Of a DNA stretch of 20,206 bases, positions 10,141-19,216 are shown piece after piece. The position numbers and the translations under genes were made by a program. The notes beneath the pieces were generated by a model. It ran no database searches and had not been told where the DNA came from. It saw only the letters and a list, made by a program, of their open reading frames with translations. Origin of the DNA: Pseudomonadota bacterium (GTDB lineage: Bacteria > Pseudomonadota > Gammaproteobacteria > Burkholderiales > SHXO01); the NCBI GenBank assembly GCA_023430065.1, contig JAEZCG010000113.1, forward strand, positions 1-20,206, written 5' to 3'. How positions within the stretch are numbered: the first letter of the stretch is position 1; every line of letters starts with the position of its first letter.

Positions 10141-10752
10141 TCAGACGCGCTCGCCGTGGACGATTTCGACCAGCTTGATCGCCTGCATCTCCATTTCCAC
10201 CACCAGGCCGTCGACCTTGGCACGAAAGTGGCGGTAGAAGATCATGCTGGGAATCGCCACGAGGAGGCCGAATGCGGTGTTGTACAAGGCCACGGAGATG
10301 CCGTGCGCCAGTTGCGCCGGGTTGGTGCTCATGCCCGGGCCGCCCTGTGCGCCGAAGATCTCGATCATGCCGATGACCGTCCCGAACAGGCCCATGATCG
10401 GGGCCAGCGAGGCGATCGTCCCCAAGGTGGTCAGGAAGCGGTCGAGCTCGTGTGCGGCGACGCGCCCGCCCTCTTCCAGCGATTCCTTCATCACGTCGCG
10501 GGAGCTGCGCACGTTGCGCAGGCCGACTGCGAACAGGCGTGCCAGAAGCGGACCGTCGGCGAGCCGGTTGAGCAGGTCCTGGGACACGCCTTTGGCCTTC
10601 ACCTCCTGGGCGACTTCCGGCAGCAGCGTGCGTGGTGCGATCTTCGACCGCTGGAGCGACCAGCCCCGTTCCACGATAATGCCGAGCGCGATGATGGATG
10701 CGAGGATCAGGGGCCAGATCGGCCAGCCTGCAGCTTGGATGATCGAGAGCAC
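10141..10752 (-). CDS. exbB: ExbB/TolQ/MotA-family proton-channel protein
   Basis: This is the ExbB/TolQ-type stator subunit, which forms the pentameric inner-membrane channel around ExbD. From the GTG at 10752 it has 203 residues, VLSIIQAAGWPIWPLILASI being the N-terminus. Predicted helices are at about residues 9-30, 108-132 and 148-170. The conserved stretch LTTLGTIASLAPIMGLFGTVIGMIEIF, with the family's G-T-V-x-G-M signature, covers the second helix, and ISVALYNTAFGLLVAIPSM the third. The reading frame is open for 146 codons upstream, but that part is Arg/Pro-rich, runs antisense into xseA and is not family-like. GGAAG five to six bases upstream supports the GTG start. It is the first gene of the minus-strand cluster, 17 nt before exbD. 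Confidence 0.94.
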   Translation of the reverse strand: MLSIIQAAGWPIWPLILASIIALGIIVERGWSLQRSKIAPRTLLPEVAQEVKAKGVSQDLLNRLADGPLLARLFAVGLRNVRSSRDVMKESLEEGGRVAAHELDRFLTTLGTIASLAPIMGLFGTVIGMIEIFGAQGGPGMSTNPAQLAHGISVALYNTAFGLLVAIPSMIFYRHFRAKVDGLVVEMEMQAIKLVEIVHGERV

Positions 10753-10813
10753 GTGGTCTTCCGGCGCCCCGGTTCGGAATGTCCGGTGCGTGGCGCAGTC
10801 AAGGGAAGGCGGC

Positions 10814-10842
10814 ACTTTAAACTGCAGGGGATCGGTTCGCAA
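10814..10842 (-). promoter_or_regulatory. Candidate promoter for the exbB-led cluster
   Basis: On the minus strand a -35-like TTGCGA (10842-10837) and a -10-like TAAAGT (10819-10814) are separated by exactly 17 nt, each matching 4 of 6 consensus bases. Transcription would start near 10807, giving a leader of about 55 nt before the exbB GTG. A TTGACT at 10803-10798 is a second possible -35 but has no convincing -10. Confidence 0.33.
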
Positions 10843-10891
10843 GGAGTTGGCGTCGTGCAGCAGGTCCGGTCGCGCAACGGCCTCCAGTTTC

Positions 10892-10900
10892 TGTGGATAA
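10892..10900 (-). promoter_or_regulatory. Perfect DnaA box
   Basis: The minus strand reads TTATCCACA, the consensus DnaA-binding 9-mer. It lies in the 261-bp gap between the divergent exbB and xseA genes. I saw no cluster of further boxes or AT-rich unwinding element, so this is not evidence of an origin. It could be a regulatory or DnaA-titrating site. Confidence 0.5.
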
Positions 10901-11013
10901 GCCTGTGTGCGGCATGTGCGACGCCCTCCTGACTGAACCGCGGGGAACGGCGTTCGCCGTGCTGCCTGGTTTTCGGGCGCCGCCATCGACCCTCTCCTTC
11001 GCATGACTTCAGC

Positions 11014-12384
11014 ATGAGCGATACGTTCGAATCGGGCGCCGAGGAACTGCGGCGCGGTGCACCGATGGAAGGCCAGCCGATCAGCGTCTCGCAGCTCGCG
11101 GCGTTGGCGCGGCGCACGCTCGAGCGCGCCATTCCCATGCTCTGGGTGGCGGGCGAGATCTCCAACTTCACGCGGGCGCCCTCCGGACACTGCTACTTCT
11201 CGCTCAAGGACGAGCGTGCCCAGGTGCGCTGCGTGTTGTTCCGCACGCGCGCGCAGCTGCTCGACTGGACACCCGCCAATGGCATGCAGGTCGAGGTGCG
11301 TGCCGCCGCATCGTTCTACGAACCGCGCGGGGAGTTCCAGCTTGCGGTCGATTTCATGCGGCGCGCGGGGCTGGGGGCGCTGTACGAACGCTTCCTGCGG
11401 CGCAAGCGCATGCTGGACGAGGAAGGCTTGTTCGACCCGGCGCGCAAGCGTCGCCTGCCCGCCTACCCCCGCACCGTCGGCATCGTCACGTCTGCACGGG
11501 CCGCGGCGCTGCGCGACGTGCTGATCGTGCTGCGCAGACGCTTGCCTGGGCTGTCAGTCATCGTCTACCCCACGCTCGTCCAGGGCGACGGGGCGGCGGA
11601 GCAGATCGCGGCCGCGCTCGACCGCGCGGGCGCGCGCGCCGAGTGCGACGTGCTCATCCTGTGCCGTGGCGGCGGCAGCATCGAGGATCTGTGGGCTTTC
11701 AACGAGGAAGCGGTGGCGCGCGCGCTCGCGCGCTGTGCACTCCCCGTAGTGTGCGGTGTGGGCCACGAGACGGATGTGACGATCGCCGATTTCGTCGCGG
11801 ACGCACGCGCGCCCACGCCGAGCGCGGCGGCCGCACTCGTCTGTCCCGATCGTGCCGAGCTCATGCGGCGGCTGATCCTGCTGCACGCACGCCTGCGCCG
11901 ATGCCTGCTGCACGAATGGACGCAGCGTGCGCAGCAACTGGACTTCCTCGCGCGGCGCGTGGTCCATCCCGGTCAGCGGCTGGTCCAGCAGCAGCGCCTG
12001 CTCGCGGACCGGCACGTGCGCCTGCGCCAAGGGGTCGCGCGTCGCCTGCGCGAAGCGCAAAACGCCGTCGATGCGCTCGCGCACCGACTCGCCCGCGCGC
12101 GTCCCGACATCGCGGCCCTGGCCGTGCGCGTAGCGCTCGTGCAGGGCAGGCTCTGGCGCGCCGCACGCGCGGACCATGAACGGCGCCGCCTGGCGGTCGA
12201 ACGGGCCGGTGCGCACTTGGCGCATCTGGATCCGCGCCAGGTACTCGAGCGCGGCTATAGCATCGTCCGCAGCGAGGACGGGCGCATCGTGCGCGGCGCG
12301 GAACAGCTGCAGCCGGGTGAGCGGGTGCGACTGGAGTTTGCACGCGGCCGGGCGGCGGCGCGCGTCGACGATGTCGAGAGGTGA
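11014..12384 (+). CDS. xseA: Exodeoxyribonuclease VII large subunit
   Basis: XseA is the catalytic subunit of exonuclease VII, which degrades single-stranded DNA in both directions together with several XseB copies. The 456-residue product has an N-terminal OB-fold (about residues 20-120; ISVSQLAALARRTLE, then VAGEISNFTRAPSGHCYFSL). The catalytic domain follows, with LILCRGGGSIEDLWAFN and GVGHETDVTIADF at 248-260, continuing into RAPTPSAAA. A long Arg/Ala-rich coiled-coil section spans about 290-400. The C-terminal module LDPRQVLERGYSIVR precedes the end. The ATG at 11014 was taken; the ATG at 11065 (MEGQPISVSQL) is a possible alternative, and neither has a clear Shine-Dalgarno. xseB is not in the window. 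It is divergent from exbB. Confidence 0.97.
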   Translation: MSDTFESGAEELRRGAPMEGQPISVSQLAALARRTLERAIPMLWVAGEISNFTRAPSGHCYFSLKDERAQVRCVLFRTRAQLLDWTPANGMQVEVRAAASFYEPRGEFQLAVDFMRRAGLGALYERFLRRKRMLDEEGLFDPARKRRLPAYPRTVGIVTSARAAALRDVLIVLRRRLPGLSVIVYPTLVQGDGAAEQIAAALDRAGARAECDVLILCRGGGSIEDLWAFNEEAVARALARCALPVVCGVGHETDVTIADFVADARAPTPSAAAALVCPDRAELMRRLILLHARLRRCLLHEWTQRAQQLDFLARRVVHPGQRLVQQQRLLADRHVRLRQGVARRLREAQNAVDALAHRLARARPDIAALAVRVALVQGRLWRAARADHERRRLAVERAGAHLAHLDPRQVLERGYSIVRSEDGRIVRGAEQLQPGERVRLEFARGRAAARVDDVER

Positions 12385-12413
12385 TTGCCTCGGCCGGGCG
12401 CGCAAGGTATCGT
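12385..12413 (+). promoter_or_regulatory. Candidate promoter for the HbpS/GlcG-family gene
   Basis: TTGCCT (12385-12390) and TATCGT (12408-12413) are spaced by 17 nt; each matches 4 of 6 consensus bases. The -35 begins immediately after the xseA stop. The predicted start near 12420 gives a leader of about 67 nt. An inverted repeat (12392-12397 with 12416-12421) brackets the -10 and might also act at the end of xseA. Confidence 0.38.
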
Positions 12414-12486
12414 GTCCGGCCCGAAGGCGATGCCGTCGTCGCCCTTCACTCGCGACCAGCCGGGTCGCACCTACCCAGGAGGAGAC

Positions 12487-12969
12487 ATGATCAAGCTCAG
12501 GAATGCAGTGGCGGCGACCGCCTTCTCGATCCTCGCTGTCGTCTCGGTCTCGGCCCAGGCGCAGCTCGCCGACAAGAAAGCCCTCACCCTCGACGCCGCG
12601 AAGAAGATGGTGGCCGCGGCCGAGGCCGAAGCGATGCGCAACAAATGGAATGTCGTGATCGCCGTCGTGGACGAAGGCGGACATCTGATCTACCTGCAGC
12701 GCATGGATGGCACGCAGACCGGCAGCATCGACGTGGCGGTAGGCAAGGCCAAGACGGCGATGGCGTTCAAACGGCCGACCAAGGTCTTCGACGACCTGGC
12801 CAAGACCCGCCCCTCCATCATGAGCCTGGGGGATGTCACCCTGCTGGAGGGCGGGGTGCCGGTGAAGGTGGGCGATCAGGTGATCGGTGCGATCGGCGTC
12901 AGCGGCGTCACCTCGCAGCAGGATGCGCAGATTGCCGAGGCCGGGCTCGCCGTCCTGGAGGCCGAGTAA
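12487..12969 (+). CDS. Secreted GlcG/HbpS-family protein (heme-binding-like domain)
   Basis: This is a 160-residue member of the GlcG/HbpS (Pfam 'Haem_degrading') family. Relatives include the heme-binding HbpS of Streptomyces and GlcG of glycolate operons; the biochemical role of most members is unknown. A signal peptide is visible at residues 1-25 (hydrophobic AATAFSILAVVSVSAQA, cleavage after AQA), so it should be periplasmic. The mature domain has AVVDEGGHLIYLQRMDG (59-75) and the conserved GGVPVKVGDQVIGAIGVSG (122-140). The ATG at 12487 has an excellent AGGAGGAGAC directly upstream; the frame is open 34 codons further but without signal-peptide character. It appears monocistronic, 102 nt after xseA and convergent with miaA. 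No heme or glycolate genes are nearby, so the ligand cannot be inferred. Confidence 0.9.
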   Translation: MIKLRNAVAATAFSILAVVSVSAQAQLADKKALTLDAAKKMVAAAEAEAMRNKWNVVIAVVDEGGHLIYLQRMDGTQTGSIDVAVGKAKTAMAFKRPTKVFDDLAKTRPSIMSLGDVTLLEGGVPVKVGDQVIGAIGVSGVTSQQDAQIAEAGLAVLEAE

Positions 12970-13031
12970 CCGCTATCGCCGAATTCGATTCCGCCCGGCG
13001 CGCATCGGGCTTGCGCGTCGGGACCCACTCC

Positions 13032-13988
13032 TCACGCCCGCTCGCGCAGCCGCGCATGCAGGAACGCAACTACCCGCTGCGCAAGATCGTCGCTCAGGCA
13101 GTCGAAGCGGTGCAGGCCCTGCGTACTGCGCAGCCAGGTCAGCTGGCGCTTGGCAAGTTGGCGCGTGGCGGCGATGCTCCGGTCGCGCAGCGCCCGCCGA
13201 TCGAACGCGCCGTCCAGGTACTCCCACACCTGCCGGTATCCGACCGTTCGCATCGAGGGTAGACCGGGGTCGAGCGCGTACGTTGCGCGCAGGCCGATCA
13301 CTTCCTCCACCAGTCCGCGCTCGAGCATCTCCCCGAAACGCGCCGCCAGGCGCGCGTGCAGGATGGAACGGTCCGACGGTTCGAGCGCAATGCTCAGGAG
13401 ACGATGGCCGGCGCCAGTCGGTCGGACCCGCCGGATGCGTGCGGACATCGGTTCGCCGGTGAGGAGCCAGATCTCGAGCGCGCGCTGAATGCGTTGCGCA
13501 TCCGTGGGCTTCAGTCGGTGCGCGGTGTCGGGGTCGACGCGCGCCAGTTCCGCATGCAGCGCGGGCCAGCCGAGGTCGGCCGCGCGTGCCTCGAGGTGCG
13601 CGCGCAGCGCAGCATCTGCTTCCGGCAGATCGCTCAGCCCCTCGCGCAGCGCCTTGAAGTACAGCATCGTGCCGCCGACCAGCAGGGGCAGGCGCCCACG
13701 CGCGCTGATCCGATCGATGGCGTCCTGCGCCTCGCGCACGAAGCGCGCGGCGGAGTAGCGCTGGGTCGGGTCGACGACATCCACCAGATGGTGCGGAATG
13801 CGGGCGAGCATCTCCCGGTCCGGCTTGGCCGTGCCGATATCCATGCCGCGGTACACCTGTGCCGAGTCGACGCTCACGATTTCGACGTCGTAGCGCTGCG
13901 CGAGGGCGAAGGCGAGTGCGGTCTTGCCGGAACCGGTCGGGCCCAGGATCGCGAGCGCGATGGGCGGTTCGGGAACGCGAGCCTGCAT
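13032..13988 (-). CDS. miaA: tRNA dimethylallyltransferase
   Basis: MiaA adds a dimethylallyl group to N6 of A37 in tRNAs reading UNN codons, the first step to ms2i6A. The 318-residue product contains the Walker A GPTGSGKT (16-23), then [16 protein letters not shown] (41-56), which carries the catalytic Asp and substrate-contact residues. [23 protein letters not shown] and [11 protein letters not shown] follow, and the C-terminal [14 protein letters not shown] segment contacts tRNA. Length fits the family (about 310-320). The start is ATG at 13988. It follows mutL by 25 nt, the classical mutL-miaA order of proteobacteria, and probably shares the mutL promoter. hfq, which often follows miaA, is not present; the HbpS-like gene faces it instead across 62 nt with no strong terminator. 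Confidence 0.97.
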   Translation of the reverse strand: MQARVPEPPIALAILGPTGSGKTALAFALAQRYDVEIVSVDSAQVYRGMDIGTAKPDREMLARIPHHLVDVVDPTQRYSAARFVREAQDAIDRISARGRLPLLVGGTMLYFKALREGLSDLPEADAALRAHLEARAADLGWPALHAELARVDPDTAHRLKPTDAQRIQRALEIWLLTGEPMSARIRRVRPTGAGHRLLSIALEPSDRSILHARLAARFGEMLERGLVEEVIGLRATYALDPGLPSMRTVGYRQVWEYLDGAFDRRALRDRSIAATRQLAKRQLTWLRSTQGLHRFDCLSDDLAQRVVAFLHARLRERA

Positions 13989-14013
13989 GCGGCGGCGATC
14001 CGGGCGCCCGGCC

Positions 14014-15792
14014 TCAGCGGCCGCGCTGGAACAGCGCGTCCAGTTCCTTCATGCCGAGCTGCGTCCACGTCGGTCGACCGTGGTTGCACTGCCCCGAGCG
14101 CTCGGTGGCTTCCATTTCGCGCAGCAGGGCGTTCATCTCGGTCACGCTCAAGGTCCGGTGCGCGCGTACCGCGGCATGACAGGCCATGGTCGCAAGCAAG
14201 GTGTCGCGCCGCTCGGTGAGGACGCGGCCGCTGCCGGACTCTGCCATCTCGCGCAGCACATCGCGCGCGAGCGCCGCGGGGTCGGCGTCCTGCAACGGTG
14301 CCGGTATGCCGCGTACCGCAACGGTAGTCGGCGCCACGAGCGCCATCTCGAATCCCAGGCACGCGAGCGCCTCCGCGTGCTCCGTCACGAGCGCCGACTC
14401 GAGCGGCGTGACGATCAGCGTGGCCGGAATCAGCAACTGCTGGGCGGCCACCCGTCGTGCATCCAGCGCCGCCTTCAGCTTCTCGTAGACGATGCGCTCA
14501 TGCGCGGCGTGCATGTCGACGATGACCAGACCGCGGTCGTTCTGCGCGAGGATATACACGCCGGCCAGCTGGGCCAGCGCGAAGCCGAGCGGCGGTGGGG
14601 CATCGGCGTCCGCCACGGCGGGTGGCCCGTCGCTCCGTGGCAGCGGCGAGGCGCCGAACAGGCGCTCGTAGTGCGCCACGCCCTGCTGGAGCGACAGGCC
14701 GATGCGGGCCTGCACGCCGCCCGGTGCGGTCGATCGCAGCGTTGCGCCTTGCATCGGCTGTGCAACCGCTTCCACCGGCACCGGTGTGCCGGGGGCAGTC
14801 CCCGGGCGCGTGTCGGCCAGCACCCGGCCCAGGGCGCGGAACACGAGCTGGTGAACCGCCTGGGTGTCGCGGAATCGCACCTCGCTCTTGGTGGGGTGCA
14901 CATTCACGTCCACCCTGGCCGGATCGATCTCGAGGAACAGCACGTATGCCGGATGGCGCTCGTGGTGCAGGACGTCCCGGTAGGCCTGGCGGATGGCATG
15001 GGACACGAGCTTGTCGCGCACGAAGCGACCATTGACGTACAGGTACTGGCAATCGCGGCTGGAACGGCTGAAGGTGGGGGAGGCGATCAGTCCCCACACG
15101 CGGGCGGAGGCCGTTCCCTCGTCCACTTCCAGCAATGCGTCGGCGGCCTCGTCACCCAGCACGCCGCGCAACCGCGGCGCCAGCGCCTGAGGGCGCACGC
15201 GCAACAGCGCGCGGCCATTGTGCGTGAGAGTGAATGCGACATCGGGCCGCGCCAGGGCGATGCGGCGCATCGTCTCGTCGCAGTGGCCGAATTCGGTCGC
15301 TTCAGTGCGCAGGAACTTGCGGCGTGCGGGGGTGTTGAAGTACAGATCGCGGATCTCGACGGTGGTGCCCAAGCCACCGGAGGATGGTTCGGCCGCTCCC
15401 AGCGCTCCGCCGTGCGCGGCGATGCGCCAGGCGTGCTGCTGTCCGGGCGGCCGACTGACCAGGGTCAGGTGCGACACCGCAGCGATGCTGGCAAGCGCCT
15501 CGCCGCGGAAGCCGAGAGTCGCAACCCGCTCGAGATCCTCCATCGAGCCGATCTTGCTCGTGGCATGCCTGGCCAGGGCCAGCGCGAGTTCCTCGCCTGC
15601 GATGCCGGCGCCATCGTCCACGACCCGGACGAGGCGAACGCCGCCCGCCTCCAGGTCCACCTGGATCGCGCGGGCGCCTGCGTCCAGGCTGTTCTCCAGC
15701 ACCTCCTTCAGCGCCGAGGCGGGGCGCTCGACGACCTCGCCGGCGGCGATCTGGTCGATGAGCAGGTCGGGGAGCGGTTGGATGGGGGGCAT
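14014..15792 (-). CDS. mutL: DNA mismatch repair protein MutL
   Basis: MutL couples MutS mismatch recognition to downstream strand removal. The 592-residue product has an N-terminal GHKL ATPase: [13 protein letters not shown] at 14-26, catalytic Glu30 and Asn34 in [17 protein letters not shown] at 59-64 and GFRGEAL at 94-100. A variable linker spans about 330-400. The C-terminal dimerisation domain has [12 protein letters not shown] at 426-437, matching the DxHA(x)2E(x)4E metal motif of MutL endonucleases with Met for Gln. ACHAAVRA and CNHGRP (569-574) match the further endonuclease-site motifs. The protein is thus probably a latent nicking endonuclease, unlike E. coli MutL. The ATG at 15792 matches the family N-terminus but lacks a Shine-Dalgarno. 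It is the first gene of a mutL-miaA pair, divergent from pntAA. Confidence 0.97.
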   Translation of the reverse strand: MPPIQPLPDLLIDQIAAGEVVERPASALKEVLENSLDAGARAIQVDLEAGGVRLVRVVDDGAGIAGEELALALARHATSKIGSMEDLERVATLGFRGEALASIAAVSHLTLVSRPPGQQHAWRIAAHGGALGAAEPSSGGLGTTVEIRDLYFNTPARRKFLRTEATEFGHCDETMRRIALARPDVAFTLTHNGRALLRVRPQALAPRLRGVLGDEAADALLEVDEGTASARVWGLIASPTFSRSSRDCQYLYVNGRFVRDKLVSHAIRQAYRDVLHHERHPAYVLFLEIDPARVDVNVHPTKSEVRFRDTQAVHQLVFRALGRVLADTRPGTAPGTPVPVEAVAQPMQGATLRSTAPGGVQARIGLSLQQGVAHYERLFGASPLPRSDGPPAVADADAPPPLGFALAQLAGVYILAQNDRGLVIVDMHAAHERIVYEKLKAALDARRVAAQQLLIPATLIVTPLESALVTEHAEALACLGFEMALVAPTTVAVRGIPAPLQDADPAALARDVLREMAESGSGRVLTERRDTLLATMACHAAVRAHRTLSVTEMNALLREMEATERSGQCNHGRPTWTQLGMKELDALFQRGR

Positions 15793-15803
15793 CGGATCGA
15801 CCG

Positions 15804-15809
15804 ATTATA
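15804..15809 (-). promoter_or_regulatory. -10 box of the mutL promoter
   Basis: The minus strand reads TATAAT, a perfect -10 hexamer, with only 11 nt between it and the mutL ATG. A start about seven bases downstream would give a leader of about five bases, and no Shine-Dalgarno is present. The -35 position at 17 nt spacing reads ACCGGC, which is poor. Confidence 0.5.
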
Positions 15810-15819
15810 GCGGCCGCTC

Positions 15820-15848
15820 TGGTTAGGCCGGTCCAGGTTTCCTATAAT
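15820..15848 (+). promoter_or_regulatory. Promoter of the pnt operon
   Basis: TATAAT at 15843-15848 is a perfect -10; the hexamer 17 nt upstream (15820-15825, TGGTTA) is only a weak -35. The start is expected near 15855, giving a leader of about 100 nt before the pntAA GTG. Its -35 region lies back to back with that of mutL. Confidence 0.55.
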
Positions 15849-15909
15849 GCGCGCCTACATTGAACGCAGCCCGGCAGGTCGACTCGGCAAGCAGCCTGCA
15901 CAGGTGCGA

Positions 15910-15925
15910 TCTCGCTCCCGCGAGA
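15910..15925 (+). other. Hairpin in the pntAA leader
   Basis: TCTCGC (15910-15915) and GCGAGA (15920-15925) form a perfect 6-bp stem with a TCCC tetraloop, 28 nt before the start codon and upstream of the GGGAGA ribosome-binding site. It is a simple stem of unknown significance. Confidence 0.4.
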
Positions 15926-15953
15926 GCGCGCGGGGCGCCAGGGAGATTCGCAA

Positions 15954-17084
<1,131 letters not shown>

Positions 17085-17141
17085 CCGTCCGCCTTCCGTC
17101 ACGCACGTCCTCGAACGCCCGTCTTCTCCAGGAGCAGCCCC

Positions 17142-17459
17142 ATGCACGCCGCACTCGATCCCACCATCATCAACCTGACGGTATTCGTGCTTGCCGTATT
17201 CGTCGGCTATCACGTGATCTGGAACGTGACGCCCGCGCTGCATACGCCGCTGATGTCGGTGACCAACGCCATCTCCTCGGTGATCATCGTCGGCGCCCTG
17301 CTGGCGGCAGGAACCGAGCATCTCGACTTCGGCTCGGTGATGGGCGCGATTGCCGTGGCGCTGGCAGCAGTCAACGTGTTCGGCGGATTCCTGGTGACCC
17401 AGCGCATGCTCGAGATGTTCAAGAAGAAGGAACGCAAGGGCGGCAAGAAGGACGCCTGA
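17142..17459 (+). CDS. pntAB: NAD(P) transhydrogenase subunit alpha part 2 (membrane)
   Basis: This is the small membrane part of the alpha subunit, completing the dII proton channel together with PntB. The 105-residue product contains three or four hydrophobic helices: about residues 9-29 ([19 protein letters not shown]), 43-57 and 66-86. The conserved [12 protein letters not shown] (34-45) precedes the second helix. The C-terminal tail is strongly basic ([10 protein letters not shown]), consistent with a cytosolic end. The ATG at 17142 has CAGGAG eight bases upstream. It lies between pntAA and pntB with gaps of 57 and 60 nt. Length is typical of alpha-2 subunits. Confidence 0.95.
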   Translation: MHAALDPTIINLTVFVLAVFVGYHVIWNVTPALHTPLMSVTNAISSVIIVGALLAAGTEHLDFGSVMGAIAVALAAVNVFGGFLVTQRMLEMFKKKERKGGKKDA

Positions 17460-17519
17460 GTCCGCTTCATCCCGCATCTGCCCGCGCCATCGCCGCCCCT
17501 CGTCCCAAGGATCGCCTCC

Positions 17520-18920
17520 ATGTCAGTCAACTCCGTCGCCCTGCTCTACCTGATCGCCTCGGTCCTGTTCATCCTGGCTCTGAAGGGCCTGTCCCATCCC
17601 GACACGGCGCGCCGCGGCAATCTCTTCGGAATCGTCGGCATGGCGATTGCCGTGCTCACCACGCTGGCGCTGACCGAGAGCGTGACGCTCATCTTGGGAG
17701 GCATCGTACTGGGCGGATTGGTCGGTGCATTCGTCGCGCGACGCGTCGAGATGACGCAGATGCCGGAATTGGTGGCTGCCATGCACTCGCTGGTCGGCCT
17801 GGCGGCGGTCCTGATCGCCATCGCGGTCGTGAACAATCCGGCTGCCTTCAACATTCCCGTGCCGATGCCCGGAGGAAATCGCCTGGAACTGTTCATCGGC
17901 ACCTTCGTGGGTGCGATCACGTTCTCGGGTTCGGTCATCGCCTTCGGAAAGCTCGCCGGCCTGGGCAAGCAGTTCCGGCTCTTCTCCAGCGCGCCGGTGG
18001 TGTTCAAGGGCCAGCACATGCTCAACCTCGCGCTCGCCCTCGCGATGGTCGGATTCGGAATCGCCTTCTTCCTGGCGCCCGCGGACGCGCAGTGGACGCC
18101 GTTCGCGATCATGACCGCGATCGCGTTCGTACTCGGCGTGCTGATCATCATCCCCATCGGGGGTGCCGACATGCCGGTGGTCATCTCGATGCTCAACAGC
18201 TACTCCGGATGGGCGGCCGCCGGCATCGGCTTCTCCCTGAACAACACCATGCTGATCATCGCCGGCAGCCTGGTCGGTTCCTCGGGCGCCATCCTGTCGT
18301 ACATCATGTGCAAGGCAATGAACCGGTCCTTCTTCAGCGTCATCCTGGGCGGGTTCGGTGCGGCCGAGGGCGCGGCGGCACAGGGTGGTGGCGAGCAGAA
18401 GAGTGTCCGGTCGGGGAGCGCGGAGGACGCCGCCTTCCTCATGAGCAATGCGGAGAGTGTGATCATCGTCCCGGGCTACGGCCTGGCCGTCGCGCGAGCC
18501 CAGCACGCGGTGAAGGAAATGGCCCAGAAGCTGACCGAGAAAGGCGTGCACGTGCGCTATGCCATCCATCCTGTGGCCGGCCGGATGCCTGGCCACATGA
18601 ACGTTCTGCTGGCCGAAGCGGAGGTGCCGTACGACCAGGTTGCGGAGATGGAGGACATCAACAGCGAATTCGGCGATACCGATGTGGTCATGGTGCTCGG
18701 CGCGAACGACGTCGTGAATCCGCTCGCCGAGCAGCAGGGCAGCCCGATCTACGGGATGCCGATCCTTCAAGCGCACAAGGCGCGCACCGTGCTCGTGAAC
18801 AAGCGCTCGATGGCATCCGGCTACGCCGGACTGGACAACCCATTGTTCTATATGGACAAGACCATGATGGTCTTCGGCGACGCGAAGAAGGTCGTGGAGG
18901 ACATCGTGAAGGCGCTGTAG
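17520..18920 (+). CDS. pntB: NAD(P) transhydrogenase subunit beta
   Basis: PntB carries most of the membrane proton channel and the NADP(H)-binding dIII domain. The 466-residue product has about nine hydrophobic helices between residues 4 and 270. They include the segment MPELVAAMHSLVGLAAV, in which His89 corresponds to the channel histidine of the family (His91 in E. coli). The soluble dIII domain follows, with PGYGLAVARAQ (GYG at 319-321), HPVAGRMPGHMNVLLAEA, LGANDVVNP and VNKRSMASGYAGLDNPLFY, all NADP-contacting motifs. Length matches the family. The ATG at 17520 has AAGGA about eight bases upstream. It closes the pnt operon; a GC-rich hairpin follows 13 nt after the stop. Confidence 0.97.
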   Translation: MSVNSVALLYLIASVLFILALKGLSHPDTARRGNLFGIVGMAIAVLTTLALTESVTLILGGIVLGGLVGAFVARRVEMTQMPELVAAMHSLVGLAAVLIAIAVVNNPAAFNIPVPMPGGNRLELFIGTFVGAITFSGSVIAFGKLAGLGKQFRLFSSAPVVFKGQHMLNLALALAMVGFGIAFFLAPADAQWTPFAIMTAIAFVLGVLIIIPIGGADMPVVISMLNSYSGWAAAGIGFSLNNTMLIIAGSLVGSSGAILSYIMCKAMNRSFFSVILGGFGAAEGAAAQGGGEQKSVRSGSAEDAAFLMSNAESVIIVPGYGLAVARAQHAVKEMAQKLTEKGVHVRYAIHPVAGRMPGHMNVLLAEAEVPYDQVAEMEDINSEFGDTDVVMVLGANDVVNPLAEQQGSPIYGMPILQAHKARTVLVNKRSMASGYAGLDNPLFYMDKTMMVFGDAKKVVEDIVKAL

Positions 18921-18932
18921 CGCCCACCTGAC

Positions 18933-18952
18933 GGGCCGGACTCGCCCGGCCT
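18933..18952 (+). terminator. Candidate terminator of the pnt operon
   Basis: GGCCGG (18934-18939) and CCGGCC (18946-18951) form a 6-bp stem with a 6-nt loop, extendable by one G-U pair, 13 nt after the pntB stop. A pyrimidine-rich but not T-rich tract follows. A second stem (18963-18969 with 18978-18984) comes directly after. As no T-run is present, intrinsic termination is uncertain. Confidence 0.42.
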
Positions 18953-18962
18953 CGCTCCCTCT

Positions 18963-18984
18963 CCGACAGACGGATGCCTGTCGG
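18963..18984 (+). other. Second hairpin after pntB
   Basis: CCGACAG (18963-18969) pairs perfectly with CTGTCGG (18978-18984) around an 8-nt loop. It may reinforce the preceding stem at the 3' end of the pnt transcript. Confidence 0.42.
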
Positions 18985-19204
18985 GCGACCTGCGCCCGCG
19001 GGTCGCGCCGGGGGCATCAATCTTGCTGAAACCCCGCCTCGCCAGAGGGGCGGCGCCGTGCGCGCCCCGGGTGGCGGGCGTTGCAGGCCGCAGTGCGGCC
19101 GAATCGTTTCCCCGCATCCCGGTCGAGGCGCCCTCCTTCGGCAGGCACCTACCCGCCGCGGCAGTCCGTCCCCCGTCCGGGGTGCCCGCCGGGAGCAGGA
19201 CGTC

Positions 19205-19216
19205 ACTTCGCGAAGT
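19205..19216. repeat. 12-bp palindrome upstream of the last gene
   Basis: ACTTCGCGAAGT is a perfect palindrome that ends 19 nt before the ATG at 19236. It could be an operator half-site pair or an mRNA stem near the translation start. Nothing else supports a specific binding protein. Confidence 0.35.

Noticed and set aside
10753..11013. Replication origin suggested by the DnaA box
   Set aside because: Only one box was seen, there is no AT-rich element, and the neighbours are not typical origin genes.
10753..11190. N-terminal extension of exbB by 146 codons
   Set aside because: It runs antisense into xseA, lacks family similarity, and the GTG at 10752 has a ribosome-binding site.
13924..15810. 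A 628-codon plus-strand frame opposite miaA and mutL
   Set aside because: It is antisense to two conserved genes and shows no recognisable motif or ribosome-binding site.
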